From: Oscillospiraceae bacterium | GTDB lineage: Bacteria; Bacillota; Clostridia; Oscillospirales; Oscillospiraceae | Assembly (NCBI GenBank): GCA_015067785.1 | Contig: SVLR01000018.1 | Span: forward strand, 1 to 42,911 | Length of the DNA: 42,911 nt | Reading direction: 5' to 3' | In this document: in pieces, positions 42,541 to 42,911 of the stretch | Numbering within the stretch: the first letter of the stretch is position 1 | Layout of the letters: each line of letters opens with the position of its first letter | Position numbers and translations under genes: made by a program | Notes under the pieces: generated by a model | What the model saw: the letters and a program-made list of their open reading frames with translations, nothing else | Database searches by the model: none | Told to the model about the DNA's origin: nothing

Positions 42541-42568
42541 TTTACTAGACCTACCCTCGTTCTTCCTC

Positions 42569-42651
42569 TGTCATCCCGAGCGAAGCCGAGGGATCCGTCT
42601 CATTAAAAAGAAAACGGATTCTTCGGCTCCCTACGGTCGCTCAGAATGACA
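42569..42651. repeat. Long imperfect inverted repeat, module B
   Basis: The left arm starting TGTCATCCCGAGCG (42569-42597) and the right arm 42615-42651 (ending CGCTCAGAATGACA) are imperfect reverse complements, with an AT-rich loop. The size and form fit a MITE-like or REP-like element. Confidence 0.65.
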
Positions 42652-42668
42652 CGCACTTTCGATAGCAC

Positions 42669-42725
42669 CGTAGGGAATGCATTTATGCATTCCACTGTGT
42701 GGAACGGATAAATCCGTTCCCTACG
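42669..42725. repeat. Nested palindromes, module C
   Basis: CGTAGGGAA...TTCCCTACG ends enclose two perfect palindromes. These are GGAATGCAT-TT-ATGCATTCC (42674-42693) and GGAACGGAT-AA-ATCCGTTCC (42701-42720). No ORF uses the region convincingly. Confidence 0.7.
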
Positions 42726-42785
42726 ACGCCTCCCGATAGAATCGGTAGGGCGGGGGCTTGCTCCCACCGTTATCTCTAAAAACGC

Positions 42786-42822
42786 AACCGCAGCACCAAC
42801 ACCAAGTGCTGCGGTTAATTTT
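42786..42822. terminator. Terminator-like hairpin near the right edge
   Basis: An 11 bp stem AACCGCAGCAC/GTGCTGCGGTT (42786-42796/42806-42816) is followed by AATTTTCC. The remaining bases to 42911 show no feature I can support. Confidence 0.5.
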
Positions 42823-42911
42823 CCTGCATATTAGAATTTATCAATTATATGTGCTTTTCCATATACCCACAGGTGAATGGGAAAAATTCAAACTTTTTGG
42901 TTCCAGTATGC

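Overview
The window reads as a chromosomal segment of a low-to-mid GC Firmicute, most likely a gut member of the Clostridia (order Oscillospirales). This is inferred from gene families and layout, not from a search. Supporting points are strong AGGAGG-type ribosome sites, TTGACA/TATAAT promoters with 16-18 bp spacers, frequent hairpin terminators, the prs-pth-mfd order shared with Bacillus, and families such as TrmK/Nif3-like, DUF1934, YitT and DUF1540. I see no integrase, transposase, phage gene, CRISPR array, plasmid function or rRNA.

Layout. 1-3460: a DUF1540 mini-protein, a lone BlaI/MecI-type repressor, then leftward yebC, the overlapping nif3-like/trmK pair and a DUF1858 protein. 3521-3890: tRNA-Arg(ACG), followed by an array of hairpins flanked by partial copies of the tRNA 3' end and its terminator. 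3937-11819: a rightward cluster with a small beta-grasp (ThiS/MoaD/ubiquitin-like) protein, a 1757-residue DUF4132-like helical protein, a P-loop nucleotide kinase-like protein, a MazG-like pyrophosphohydrolase and an amidohydrolase. 11817-15592: a leftward VWA lipoprotein, and a rightward MFS transporter plus mutY. 15601-21875: a type IIA topoisomerase pair (parE/parC-like), a YitT membrane protein and a pseudo-transglutaminase lipoprotein. 21910-26222: tRNA-Gly(GCC), a small methyltransferase, a short membrane-anchored protein, then murC-ddl-DUF1934 for peptidoglycan precursor synthesis. 26233-32499: leftward prs, pth, mfd and a PG_binding_4-like membrane protein. 32626-34486: two lipoproteins in convergent orientation. 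34513-40453: uvrA, a histidine-kinase-like ATPase without the phosphoacceptor His, radC, and a secreted SH3b-C39 peptidase. 40549-42479: a CBS protein, 5-formyltetrahydrofolate cyclo-ligase, a DUF1643 protein and a Cys-rich mini-protein. 42481-42911: a non-coding mosaic of palindromic repeats.

How it works together. Most of the window is housekeeping: DNA repair (MutY, Mfd, UvrA), DNA topology, translation recycling (Pth, tRNAs), PRPP synthesis, folate salvage and cell-wall precursors. The best candidate for something undescribed is the 4000-9705 pair, a ubiquitin-like-fold protein 12 bp upstream of a giant helical protein with no E1/E2/JAB partner nearby. The most unusual non-coding structures are the tRNA-Arg-derived hairpin array (3630-3882) and the palindrome mosaic at the right end.
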